In this document: positions 46,549 through 56,019 of the stretch, piece by piece
Layout: every line of letters starts with the position of its first letter
Numbering within the stretch: position 1 is the first letter of the stretch
Program-made: the position numbers and the translations under genes
NCBI RefSeq assembly: GCF_904846075.1
Contig: NZ_CAJGZH010000001.1
Span: 682,001-746,000 of the forward strand
Length of the DNA: 64,000 bases
Origin: Psychrobacter glacincola
Lineage (GTDB): Bacteria > Pseudomonadota > Gammaproteobacteria > Pseudomonadales > Moraxellaceae
Reading direction: 5' to 3'
The notes under the pieces: generated by a model
What the model saw: only the letters and a program-made list of their open reading frames with translations
Told to the model about the DNA's origin: nothing
Database searches by the model: none

Positions 46549-47733
46549 TTAAAATAAGGCTTCCATCCGCAATAATGCCGACGGATAGTGGTCCTTATCC
46601 GCTGTTTTATCATTATAATAATTTAGCTCTGTTTGTACATAAAGCCACTCTCGCCAGACAGGTTGGCGGTAGCTTATATCAGGGCCATAGCTGTTTAATG
46701 TTGATTTATCATGGTCAAAGTAACCGCCAGTAGAGACACCATAAGCCAACTGTTTTTCATTGCCCAAATAGTGCACTTGTCTGAGGTCGTTGCTCCAGTC
46801 TGTGCTTTTTTCATTGTCTCGATTGCGATAACGGATGGCGGTGCTATTATTGATGAACTGGTCAGCATTTGTCCCGTATTGCAGATTTAGCCCGCCTTTT
46901 GCATAGTGCTCACTATCGAGTCCATAACGATAGTAACTATCACTAGTGACAGTCCATTTTTTGTTGTCATACCAGTCTTTATCGACGCTTACTTTTACGT
47001 ATAAGTCATCGAGCGAGCGAACCCCGACATCGATATCTGTTTTGACCCCTAACTGCTGCTCAACCTCATGACTAAAACGTGACCAACGTAGGGCGATAGA
47101 ACCATTGTCTTCCCGCGTTTTTCTTCTGTTGACGAGTCCATCTTGGTTACTGGTACTTGCTTGGTAAGTATCGCCTGTCACATTCTGTTTTAAGAAGGTA
47201 TCTTCATCCAAATCCTCATCACCGATAATCAGACTTAATCTTTTTTCTAACACTGGCAATCTTAAGCGACCACGAATCCTAGGTTCAACGCTCACGTCAC
47301 TGCCTGATTGTGGATCGTTGACCCAGCGGGTATCTAGTACAACTCGTAAACTGGCTTTGGCGGGTTTTTTGGGATCCGGTTCGCCGAACCAACCGTCCAT
47401 TTTGTGTGCCCATTCATGCAGTTGCTCTTGGACCTCTTCACGGCGTTCGTCCGTCCAATTTTGTGCTCCTTGTACTGATGGAGCAGGCTGCTCGGCAGTT
47501 GTTTCGGCAGTTGTTTCGGTAGGTTGAGATCGATAACCAAATTGATTGAGGTTTTCATCTCGATTAGAGTTAGCATCATGAGATAACGAAGCCGTGTCAG
47601 ATTTTGGCAGTTCGACTTTCGGCTCTGTGGTGGACGTAGTATCCGCCCATACTTGCGTGCATAAACTTAAGCTGGCAAGTGTGTAAAGGGTAATGGTGTT
47701 GAGATTTGTTGGTTTAATCATGGAGAGCTTCAA
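46549..47733 (-). CDS. Putative outer-membrane beta-barrel protein
   Basis: 394 residues. A signal sequence ends near QVWAD, followed by a disordered Thr/Glu/Pro/Ala-rich region to about 90 and an amphipathic helix (DERREEVQEQLHEWAHKMDGWFGE). A C-terminal region of alternating aromatic/polar strands ends in RMEALF, with the terminal Phe expected by the BAM machinery. It resembles the barrel-type hypothetical proteins of Moraxellaceae and pseudomonads. Function unknown. Confidence 0.7.
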   Translation of the reverse strand: MKLSMIKPTNLNTITLYTLASLSLCTQVWADTTSTTEPKVELPKSDTASLSHDANSNRDENLNQFGYRSQPTETTAETTAEQPAPSVQGAQNWTDERREEVQEQLHEWAHKMDGWFGEPDPKKPAKASLRVVLDTRWVNDPQSGSDVSVEPRIRGRLRLPVLEKRLSLIIGDEDLDEDTFLKQNVTGDTYQASTSNQDGLVNRRKTREDNGSIALRWSRFSHEVEQQLGVKTDIDVGVRSLDDLYVKVSVDKDWYDNKKWTVTSDSYYRYGLDSEHYAKGGLNLQYGTNADQFINNSTAIRYRNRDNEKSTDWSNDLRQVHYLGNEKQLAYGVSTGGYFDHDKSTLNSYGPDISYRQPVWREWLYVQTELNYYNDKTADKDHYPSALLRMEALF

Positions 47734-47813
47734 TTACTTTGGGTAGCTAAAAAGGACAAACAAAAGTATTATGCCATAGGTCGTTAAGCACATACATATA
47801 GAGGCGCTGTTAT

Positions 47814-48596
47814 ATGAAAGTTTTAATCATTGTAAGCTTGTTTCTGATGGTCTCGCCTTCAGCACGTGCTGAAATATCTCTTGATGCCAGGCAAGCTGTT
47901 GAAAAAATTATGAGCGTTTATTACAGTTCAAGCTATGATAAGTTGCGTGGTTGTACCTTGTATGATGATGGCTCAGAAACCTATTGCCTCGCTCCTAAGC
48001 ATTATGAATTTAAAAACATCGAGGGAGTAGATACTTTATATGTATTGGTTTCTGGTGATACGGTGGAAGATGGTGCGCGAGTGACACCAGGACTTGGCGG
48101 TTTATTCATACTTTATAAATTAGGCAATTCTTGGGTCGTCTCTGCAAGCAGTCCTTATATAAAAAATGGCGGAGCGGGTAGAAGTCAGCTCAAAGATTTT
48201 GATTTAAGAGAAGTGGGTGATGATAAATACGGGTGGGTAGGGAGTCATTGTGGATCAGGGGCAGGAGGGCAAACTAATTGTTTTTGGGAAATGTACGCGC
48301 CTGTAGCTAGCGGAGAGATTGAACAAGTCGCACAGCTGCCTTCAGATTACTCATATGAATTTATGAGTGCTCCGGGATATACTAAAATCGAAGGTAGTGT
48401 CCATATCGAGAGTTATCAGCCGATGACCGCAGGATTTTATCCATTGACCATGACGCATGATAGTGAAAGCGGAGAGTATGATGAAGACTATGAGTTAATA
48501 CCTAACAGCGTAAAAAAGAGCGAAGAGCGTTATACCGTCAGCTTTGACCAAAAACACACACTTTTATCGCGCCTAAAGATTTTTAGAGTTTTTTAA
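47814..48596 (+). CDS. Secreted hypothetical protein
   Basis: 260 residues. A signal sequence ends at SARAE. Four cysteines in the mature protein (GCTLYDDG, TYCLAPK, SHCGSG, TNCFWE) could form two disulfides. No recognised domain. Divergent from the beta-barrel gene, whose product also goes to the envelope, so a shared envelope role is possible but unproven. Confidence 0.65.
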   Translation: MKVLIIVSLFLMVSPSARAEISLDARQAVEKIMSVYYSSSYDKLRGCTLYDDGSETYCLAPKHYEFKNIEGVDTLYVLVSGDTVEDGARVTPGLGGLFILYKLGNSWVVSASSPYIKNGGAGRSQLKDFDLREVGDDKYGWVGSHCGSGAGGQTNCFWEMYAPVASGEIEQVAQLPSDYSYEFMSAPGYTKIEGSVHIESYQPMTAGFYPLTMTHDSESGEYDEDYELIPNSVKKSEERYTVSFDQKHTLLSRLKIFRVF

Positions 48597-48658
48597 AAGA
48601 TTTAATATATTAACATCAAAATTTAATATTCTATACAACCGTAATGGATGCTAGGTCT

Positions 48659-50917
48659 ATGACTGACTACACTTTTGAAACTCTTAACGATAAAGAGTTT
48701 GAAGTTCTAACGGTTGATTTGCTATCTAAAGAATTTAACACTCATATAGAACGGTTTAAATCAGGTAGGGATGGTGGAATCGATGGACGTTTTTTTGAGG
48801 GAAGTGTTGAAAACGGTGTTGTCATCATTCAATGCAAACATTGGCTAAAATCAGGTATCAAAGCATTAGTAGCAGAATGTCAAAAGCATGAAGCCAAAAA
48901 AGTTATAAAATTGAATCCTAGTAGATATATTTTTGTCACTTCATTAGCACTATCCGCTCAAAACAAAAAAGACATTTCAGATGCTTTTAGCCCTTATATT
49001 AAAAATGAATCTGACATCATTGGTAATGAAGATATAAACGTTTTATTAGCTAAACATCCTGATGTGGAGCGCCAACATTACAAGCTATGGCTAGCAGGTA
49101 CTAACGTTTTACAGTCAATTTTATCTAACGATGTACTGGGAAGAAGTAGTTTTCAGTTGGAAGAGATTCAAGAGTTTCTACCTAAGTATGTGCGAACCGA
49201 GAATCATAAAAAAGCGTTCGAAAAGTTAGAAGAACTTGGCAGTATCATTATCAATGGCGAGCCTGGTATTGGCAAAACCACTTTAGCGGAACAGATGTGC
49301 TTTGAGTATGCTGCTCAGGGTTATCAGTTAGTTGTAGTGCATGAGTCCATTATAGAAGCGGAAAAAATATATAACCCTGAATGGCAACAAATCTTTTATT
49401 TTGATGATTTTTTAGGAAGTAACTTCCTATCTGCAATAGATGCAAAGCAGGACTCACATATTGTGAGCTTTATGAAGAGAGTCAATAAGGACAGCTCAAA
49501 ACGATTTATTCTAACAACTCGCTCGAACATATTGAATCAAGGAAAAAGACTATCAGAAAAGTTCGAACAAGGTAACCTTGATAGGAATGAATATGAGATA
49601 AGGATTCAGTCTCTGACAGAGTTTGATAGAGCGCAAATTCTTTATAACCACATCTATTTTAGTGATTTATCGGAAGACTTTATTCAGCAAATATATATTG
49701 ATAAGCGCTATAGAAGTATTATCTCACACAAAAATTTCAATCCGCGGTTGATTGAGTTTATTACTGATGCTATCAAATTTGAGAAGGAAGCCAGTCCTGA
49801 GGATTATTGGGATTATATTCAAAAATCTCTTAATAACCCAAAGGATATTTGGCGTGGCATGATACAGACGCAGATAAGTGATCTAGATAGGCACATAGTT
49901 ATAGCTATTGTCTTAAACGGCAGTCCAATTAGCGAAGAGCAAATAGTTGCATTATTAATAAACCTGAAGGAGTCAGGATTAGATCTAACATCCGAGTATC
50001 CTACCATTGACAATACCATGCGGGGGTTAGTAGGGTCAGTTTTAAACAGGAATATCAATAAAGATGGTCAGGTGAACTATAGTTTATTTAATCCTTCGAT
50101 TGCTGACTTTGTGATTTCTGAATATCTTAATAGAGCTGATTATGTAGCGAAGTTGATAAGCTGTTTGAGAAGTTTTCATGCTTTATCAAATATTGAAACG
50201 CTATCTAACTTAAAGGATCAAAAATTTAATTATAAAGGAATACTTGAAAGTTTATTGAATTTTGAGGTATCTTCTAAACTAAATATCGATCAATACACAC
50301 TTAAATTGGTAGAAATATCTCGCAATACTTCGATCGAACTTAAAGATATAATCAAAAAAATAATAAGAGCCGATCCTATTGATTTGTTTGATGAGTTTGG
50401 AATGCGCTCTTTAGTTGTTTTTCAACTTGCTGTGACTCACAACTTGCTTGACAAAGATGATATATATTTTTTATTAATAATATTCAAAGCACTACAGAAT
50501 GCTGATTTTGATGACTTTAAAGAAATTTCAAAATTGATTAACCTTCTAGATTGCAAACCTGATTTAGTTGAGCCATTTAAAGAAAGCTTCATCTGTTTTT
50601 TATGTGAGGAAATCACTTTCTGGGCGTCCGAAGGGTATGATTTTGAAGATATATATTATGAATCTGATATAGAAGATCAGTATATTTATGACTACGTTGA
50701 AAATTTGATAGGTGCGTTAAATTGTGATTTCGATTTCGATGATAAAGAGATTGAGCAAATTTCAAGTTCATTAGATATCGAAAGTATAATAACTCACAAT
50801 ATGGAAAGAGAAGCAGAAAATGAAAGAGGCGCTGAATCATATAGAGAAAATCGAGATCTTGACAGTATCTTTAATTCTACGATTGACCCAATTGATGACT
50901 TATTCAATAGAGAATAA
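48659..50917 (+). CDS. Mrr-like endonuclease fused to a STAND-like NTPase; defence candidate
   Basis: 752 residues from the ATG at 48659, preceded by AGG; an ATG five codons earlier is possible. The N-terminal restriction-endonuclease fold (about 5-115) has the PD-(D/E)xK pattern GRDGGIDG (D38/D42) and IIQCKHW (Q58-x-K60). The central NTPase has Walker A NGEPGIGKTTLAEQ near 200-212 and a Walker B-like IFYFDDFLG near 246-254, with TTRSN after it, like the nSTAND3 group. The C-terminal 350 residues are helical with no clear repeat and could be the sensor. Nuclease-STAND fusions are known antiphage proteins (Avs-type). The gene is AT-richer than polA next door and has no methyltransferase partner. 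Defence role is inferred. Confidence 0.8.
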   Translation: MTDYTFETLNDKEFEVLTVDLLSKEFNTHIERFKSGRDGGIDGRFFEGSVENGVVIIQCKHWLKSGIKALVAECQKHEAKKVIKLNPSRYIFVTSLALSAQNKKDISDAFSPYIKNESDIIGNEDINVLLAKHPDVERQHYKLWLAGTNVLQSILSNDVLGRSSFQLEEIQEFLPKYVRTENHKKAFEKLEELGSIIINGEPGIGKTTLAEQMCFEYAAQGYQLVVVHESIIEAEKIYNPEWQQIFYFDDFLGSNFLSAIDAKQDSHIVSFMKRVNKDSSKRFILTTRSNILNQGKRLSEKFEQGNLDRNEYEIRIQSLTEFDRAQILYNHIYFSDLSEDFIQQIYIDKRYRSIISHKNFNPRLIEFITDAIKFEKEASPEDYWDYIQKSLNNPKDIWRGMIQTQISDLDRHIVIAIVLNGSPISEEQIVALLINLKESGLDLTSEYPTIDNTMRGLVGSVLNRNINKDGQVNYSLFNPSIADFVISEYLNRADYVAKLISCLRSFHALSNIETLSNLKDQKFNYKGILESLLNFEVSSKLNIDQYTLKLVEISRNTSIELKDIIKKIIRADPIDLFDEFGMRSLVVFQLAVTHNLLDKDDIYFLLIIFKALQNADFDDFKEISKLINLLDCKPDLVEPFKESFICFLCEEITFWASEGYDFEDIYYESDIEDQYIYDYVENLIGALNCDFDFDDKEIEQISSSLDIESIITHNMEREAENERGAESYRENRDLDSIFNSTIDPIDDLFNRE

Positions 50918-50964
50918 TGACAAGTGCTAACGAAAGTATTATCAAATATGTAAGTTTAGATATT

Positions 50965-50997
50965 AAAAAAGATGGGTTGCTTTATCGCTAACCCATC
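50965..50997 (-). terminator. Terminator of polA
   Basis: GATGGGTT and AACCCATC form an 8-bp stem, with an A run on the plus strand that reads as a T run on the minus strand. It may also help end the plus-strand nuclease-NTPase transcript. Confidence 0.85.
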
Positions 50998-51026
50998 TTA
51001 TGTCAAAACCTAATCTAAATCAGCAC

Positions 51027-54017
51027 TTAATGCGCCTCATCCCAGTTCTCGCCAGCACCCGTCTCAACCAATAACGGCACAGCAAAGTCCACATTCCAGC
51101 CTTTTTCAACGGCAGTGGTCGTCAAGACGTCTTGCATTGCATTAGTAATAAGTTGGCTAATCTCATCTACCTTGTCACTATCCACTTCAAACACCAATTC
51201 ATCATGGACTTGTAGCAGCATTTTGGCTTGCGCTTTTGGCAGTACTTTATCGACGGCAATCATAGCCAGCTTGATTAAATCTGCCGCTGAGCCTTGGAGT
51301 GGCGCATTAATCGCAGCGCGTTCAGCGCCTTGCTTGACCATACGGTTGCTATGAGTGATATCAGGCGTGTAGAGCTTACGACCCAATATCGTCTCGACAT
51401 AGCCTTGCTCGTGAGCACTGGCGCGAGTATTAATCATATAGTTTTTGACACCCGGATAGCGATCAAAGTACATATCGATATAATCTTGTGCCTCATTGCG
51501 GCTCATTTGCAATTGCTTGGCAAGTCCAAAGGCGCTCATACCGTATAGCAGACCAAAATTAATGGCTTTGGCATTACGGCGCTCGGTCGAGGTTACGTCG
51601 GCGACATCTTTGCCCAATACTTCGGCAGCAGTGGCAGCATGAATATCCAAACCTTTATTAAAGGCATCTGTCAGGTTTTTATCGCCTGAAAAATGCGCCA
51701 TCAAACGCAGTTCAATTTGTGAATAATCGGCTGCGAGAATTACACGACCTTCTGGGGCGATAAAGGCCTGACGAATCAAGCGCCCAGTCGCGGTACGAAT
51801 CGGAATATTTTGTAAATTGGGATCAGTCGAAGACAAACGCCCAGTACTGGTCAGTGCTTGATGATAGCTGGTATGGACGCGATCAGTTTCGCTATCTGCG
51901 ACATTATCAAGGGCATCGGTATAAGTGCTTTTGAGCTTAGATAGACCGCGATATTCTAAGGTAATATCGACCAATGGATGATCGATTTTTGACAGTACGG
52001 CTTCACCAGTAGAGTATTGACCTGATTTGGTCTTTTTGCCACCCGGAACGCCGAGTTTTTCAAATAGCATCTCACCAAGCTGCTTCGGTGAGCCGAGGTT
52101 AAACTCTTCTCCTGCCACTTCATAAGCGCGTTTTTCTAGCGCGATAATTTCTTCATCGAAGCGTTTCGATAGCTCGTTTAAAAATGGGCGTTTGATTAAA
52201 ATTCCGTTTGCTTCCATCTGGCAGAGTATCTCCGCCGTTGGAATCTCTAGCTCGTGTAGCAATTTGGCATTATTGGCATCGTTCGCTAGCTCAACGCTGA
52301 ACACCTCAAATAGCTGATAAGTAATGTCAGCATCTTCACAAGCATAGTCGCTAGCGATATCGATGGCGACTTGGTCAAAGGTAACTTGCTTAGCGCCTTT
52401 ACCAGCGACATCTTCATAACTGATAGTTTGCGTTTGTAGATAGTGACGTGCCAAATCATCCATACCATGACGAGTGATAGCGGCATTAATCACGTAGCTG
52501 GCAAGCATGGTATCCATCGCCCAATTATTGGGACGAGCATGAATGCTACCCAATAAATCGATATCATAATGGCTGAGAATATGCGCATCGTATTTTAAAT
52601 GCTGACCGATTTTACCGATATTTGGGTTTTCTAAAATAGGTTTTAGACGTGTTAAAACGCTATCGCGGTCGAGCTGTTTAGCCGTCAGCTCGTCACCCTC
52701 TAGCGCATGTGTCAGTGGTATGTAATAGGCTTCATGCGCTTGTACCGCAAAAGACAAACCGACGATTTGTGCTTGACGCCAATGGACGCTAGTGGTTTCG
52801 GTATCGATGACAAAATGCGGTGCAGACTCGAGTAAATGAACCAGACTCTCAAAAGCTGGTTCGTCGAGCACAGTATGCCACGCTCTATCATGCTGTTTAC
52901 CGTTTTGGACATTCTCAATACTGCTTGATTGTAGCGATTTAGCGATTTGTGCTTGTGATTCAGCATCTGCTTGGCTACTTGCAACACTTTGTACGCCGTT
53001 CCCATTAGCATTGGCTGGATGGTTTGGGTGGTCAAGAGAAGCAAGCTCATTTCTAAACTCAAGCTCGCTATACAGCTCGCGCAATTCATCTATATGAGCA
53101 CAAGGATTGGTATCGATTTTCAAATCATTCCAGTCTTGACCGATATCTAAGTCTGTGACGATAGTGGCCAGTTTGGCATTGAATGGAATTTCCTCTGCAT
53201 GCTCAATCAAGCCTTTAGCGCCGCGTCCTTTAATAAAGCCAATATGCTTTAACATATTGTCGATATCACCGTACTCAACGAGTAGGTCTTTGGCGGTTTT
53301 TTTGCCGATACCGGGCACGCCTTTAATACCGTCAGAGGCGTCACCCATCAAGGTCAAAAAATCAATCATTTGGTTTGGATTAATACCGAATTTTTCGATG
53401 ACCGCTTGGGTGTCTGTCACTTTGCCCGTGAAGCTGTCTTCCAATATGACGCAGTCATTGACCAGTTGCATCATGTCTTTATCGCCGGTTGAGATAACCA
53501 CATGATGACCTTGCTCGACCGCACGGTGCGCCAGTGTGCCGATAATATCATCTGCTTCTGCACCTTCGATGCGTAACAGTGGAATGCCCAAAGCGGTTAC
53601 CAAGCGATGGATATAAGGAATTTGCTCCACCAGCTCTATGTCGATGGGCGGACGAGCCGCCTTGTAATCAGCAGACATATGATGGCGAAAAGTTGGTGAC
53701 TTGGTATCAAAACAGACCGCCATGTGAGTAGGATGATATCGACGCATCAATTTTAACAGCGCATTGAGCGTGCCACGGATGGCATTCGTTATCAGCCCTT
53801 GCGAGTTTTGCATGGTTTTTGGCAAGGCGTGATACGTGCGAAACAGATAATAAGAGCCATCAACCAAAATAAAAGGTGGCTGATTTTTGTCCACGTGACT
53901 GGTGTCCATAGTCGCTACGTTGGGCATGGTATCAAAATTTGGTAAGGCTTTAGGGTCAAGCGCTTGATGCGAGTTGTGGTTATTGTCTGCGGAGGATTCG
54001 GTCATATGGTCAGTCAT
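51027..54017 (-). CDS. polA: DNA polymerase I
   Basis: 996 residues from the ATG at 54017; a GTG three codons earlier and an ATG at 54005 are alternatives. The 5'-nuclease domain has DGSYYLFRTYHALP and PGIGKKTAKDLL. The 3'-5' exonuclease domain keeps its acidic residues (FVIDTETTSV). The polymerase domain has ILAADYSQIELRLMAHFSG, KAINFGLLYGMSAFGL and the C motif QVHDELVFEV. All three activities look intact. A Ser/Gln/Asn-rich insert of about 50 residues lies between the 5' nuclease and exonuclease domains, which makes the protein longer than the usual 930. Confidence 0.97.
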   Translation of the reverse strand: MTDHMTESSADNNHNSHQALDPKALPNFDTMPNVATMDTSHVDKNQPPFILVDGSYYLFRTYHALPKTMQNSQGLITNAIRGTLNALLKLMRRYHPTHMAVCFDTKSPTFRHHMSADYKAARPPIDIELVEQIPYIHRLVTALGIPLLRIEGAEADDIIGTLAHRAVEQGHHVVISTGDKDMMQLVNDCVILEDSFTGKVTDTQAVIEKFGINPNQMIDFLTLMGDASDGIKGVPGIGKKTAKDLLVEYGDIDNMLKHIGFIKGRGAKGLIEHAEEIPFNAKLATIVTDLDIGQDWNDLKIDTNPCAHIDELRELYSELEFRNELASLDHPNHPANANGNGVQSVASSQADAESQAQIAKSLQSSSIENVQNGKQHDRAWHTVLDEPAFESLVHLLESAPHFVIDTETTSVHWRQAQIVGLSFAVQAHEAYYIPLTHALEGDELTAKQLDRDSVLTRLKPILENPNIGKIGQHLKYDAHILSHYDIDLLGSIHARPNNWAMDTMLASYVINAAITRHGMDDLARHYLQTQTISYEDVAGKGAKQVTFDQVAIDIASDYACEDADITYQLFEVFSVELANDANNAKLLHELEIPTAEILCQMEANGILIKRPFLNELSKRFDEEIIALEKRAYEVAGEEFNLGSPKQLGEMLFEKLGVPGGKKTKSGQYSTGEAVLSKIDHPLVDITLEYRGLSKLKSTYTDALDNVADSETDRVHTSYHQALTSTGRLSSTDPNLQNIPIRTATGRLIRQAFIAPEGRVILAADYSQIELRLMAHFSGDKNLTDAFNKGLDIHAATAAEVLGKDVADVTSTERRNAKAINFGLLYGMSAFGLAKQLQMSRNEAQDYIDMYFDRYPGVKNYMINTRASAHEQGYVETILGRKLYTPDITHSNRMVKQGAERAAINAPLQGSAADLIKLAMIAVDKVLPKAQAKMLLQVHDELVFEVDSDKVDEISQLITNAMQDVLTTTAVEKGWNVDFAVPLLVETGAGENWDEAH

Positions 54018-54148
54018 AAAGGTCACTTATTATTAGGTATCAGATAGAGTCAATATCAGATAAAACGATGCTTCCATTATAACGATAAAATCAGACCTTG
54101 CCGAACTTCTCGATAGTTATGATATTTCTACTGCTGACAGACGCTCAT

Positions 54149-54178
54149 AAAAAAAGAACCCAGTATTCACTGAGTTCT
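54149..54178 (-). terminator. Terminator of ohr
   Basis: AGAACCCAGT, loop ATTC, ACTGAGTTCT with one mismatch; preceded by an A run that reads as T on the minus strand. Confidence 0.85.
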
Positions 54179-54214
54179 CTTATAGATAAAGCCGACATTG
54201 TTATTATTAAAAAT

Positions 54215-54628
54215 CTATCTCACTTCTGAAGTCACTTCACTATCGATATTACCGTGAGTCGCTTTAGAATATGGGCAAACTTTATTGGCTTTTTCGACCA
54301 GCTTTTGGAACTCATCCGCTGATAGCTCTGTGTTTTCAGCAGTGACATGAATTTTCACAGCTAATTGAAAATCTAAGCCTTCACCTTTCATTAAATCTAC
54401 TGATACTTCAGTAGTAGAATCAAACTTTGCTTTTTCTGCCCCTTTGACCGCAGCAAGTGCGCCATCAAAGCAAGCTGCATAGCCCATCGCAAATAACTGC
54501 TCTGGATTATTACCGTCTTTATCAGAGCCGGGTGCGACCATATTAATCGTCAAATCACTGTCTTGCAGACTGGCATTACCTGTACGGCCGCCAGTAACTG
54601 TTGCTTTGGTGGAATATAGTGTTTTCAT
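54215..54628 (-). CDS. ohr: Organic hydroperoxide resistance protein (Ohr/OsmC family)
   Basis: 137 residues. Thiol peroxidase that reduces organic and fatty-acid hydroperoxides. The two redox cysteines lie in AACFDGAL and VCPYSKAT, the latter diagnostic of Ohr over OsmC; GSDKDGNNPEQLFAMGYA precedes the first. AAGGA lies before the ATG. No OhrR gene is adjacent. Confidence 0.93.
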   Translation of the reverse strand: MKTLYSTKATVTGGRTGNASLQDSDLTINMVAPGSDKDGNNPEQLFAMGYAACFDGALAAVKGAEKAKFDSTTEVSVDLMKGEGLDFQLAVKIHVTAENTELSADEFQKLVEKANKVCPYSKATHGNIDSEVTSEVR

Positions 54629-54907
54629 AACATATCCTTTGTTGTGAGTTTTTATGTTTAAGCATTAAATTTTGATAGGGGATTCAGCATAACAAACCAG
54701 TGCATGAGCAATATAGGTCAGTCGTAAGTATATACTGTGGATTTGTAAGTGAACTGTTAGTAGAATCTTTAGCTGCATTTAACTATCGCAAGAAAAGCTT
54801 AATCGCTATAAGTAACAGAAGTATTAATGTAATATAGGAATATAGCTGTAAAAAATAAAGTTATCAAAATAGATGATAAAAAATCTAACCAATAAAGGTC
54901 TTATTCG

Positions 54908-55831
54908 ATGAATAAATCAATGGTGTTACCTATTGCACTTTCTTTGCTAACATTTACCCTTGCTGGCTGCGGCGGGGAGGATGATGGTATTTATGGTTCG
55001 GGTAGCAGTAAGATTACGCTGACCAGCTTTGACAATAGCTATGATAAGCAAGCGAAAGATAGCGCCATTGCACGCATTGATGAGACCTACCGTACTGGTG
55101 AGCGTGAAATCAAGATAAAAAATATCGTTAATAATTATAGTAATCAAGGTTTGAATACTTTGGACAGAACGGTATTGGCAGACAACTTCGAAGGGCGACT
55201 GGATAATAAAGATATTGAAGTTGATAACCGCACTGTCAAACGTCCTATCTATGAAAAAGACAGTAATAACAAGCTAGACTACGAAACCAATTATAAGACG
55301 CTTAACTTATCAGGCTTGCAGGCAAACAGTTATAGCGCTGGTACAAACATAAATAACAGTCGCGGTATTCTCACCGACTTAAATAATTATCCTAAGATTC
55401 CAGCCAATGCAGAGTTTCCGATAGGCTCTGTTTGCTATATTCCAGTAGTCGAGAGCGAAAGCTCGTTTTTAGCCTTTAACGACAAAAACAAGACGGGATA
55501 TACATCGCTCGATAAGTGGATTGATGCAGCTGAAAACCGTTTTAGCGATGATAGAGGCTACAGAACCTCTGAGTTTGGTGTAGGCATCGGCAATAAGCAA
55601 AAAGCGGCACAAGTGACGTTCTTTGAATACCGGAATCAGCCTGCTTATCAGTACAATGGTGTCGAATATAACGATGACACTGATGATAAAAATGCTATTT
55701 ATGAAGCAAATTATGTTGCCAAAGGTGTGATGAATCCGAATACCAACAGTATTCGCGGTGTGGTGGATTGTACGATAGTCAATGAAGTCGCAGGAGATTT
55801 CTTGGCTGCACAAATCAAACGCTACTATTAA
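54908..55831 (+). CDS. Hypothetical lipoprotein
   Basis: 307 residues. A lipoprotein signal ends at LAGC, followed by a Gly/Asp-rich linker. The body is Asn/Asp/Tyr-rich with no known domain, and has two Cys (GSVCYIP, VVDCTIV). Resembles uncharacterised Psychrobacter/Acinetobacter lipoproteins. Single gene with its own terminator. Confidence 0.7.
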   Translation: MNKSMVLPIALSLLTFTLAGCGGEDDGIYGSGSSKITLTSFDNSYDKQAKDSAIARIDETYRTGEREIKIKNIVNNYSNQGLNTLDRTVLADNFEGRLDNKDIEVDNRTVKRPIYEKDSNNKLDYETNYKTLNLSGLQANSYSAGTNINNSRGILTDLNNYPKIPANAEFPIGSVCYIPVVESESSFLAFNDKNKTGYTSLDKWIDAAENRFSDDRGYRTSEFGVGIGNKQKAAQVTFFEYRNQPAYQYNGVEYNDDTDDKNAIYEANYVAKGVMNPNTNSIRGVVDCTIVNEVAGDFLAAQIKRYY

Positions 55832-55863
55832 TCTTAAAAACGCATCATGTTAAAAAATTGACC

Positions 55864-55900
55864 AACACTCTCTATTTGACTATCTAGGGAGTGTTTTTTT
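55864..55900 (+). terminator. Terminator of the lipoprotein gene
   Basis: AACACTCTC pairs with GGGAGTGTT (one G-T), then a T run. Confidence 0.88.
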
Positions 55901-56019
55901 ATGCGCTAATTCTGCACCTTGACGCTAAATCCGCTACAATACGCTCATTATTTATTCTATTTAGTTAGATTACTGTCTAAAAGACAGCCTTTTTGAAGTT
56001 AAGGTTGAAGCCAAAAATT

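Noticed and set aside
46549..47733. Outer-membrane phospholipase A
   Set aside because: The barrel-like C-terminus and position suggested it, but the PldA active-site pattern is not visible.
48659..50917. Type I or type III restriction system
   Set aside because: No methyltransferase or specificity subunit is present and the NTPase is not a helicase type.
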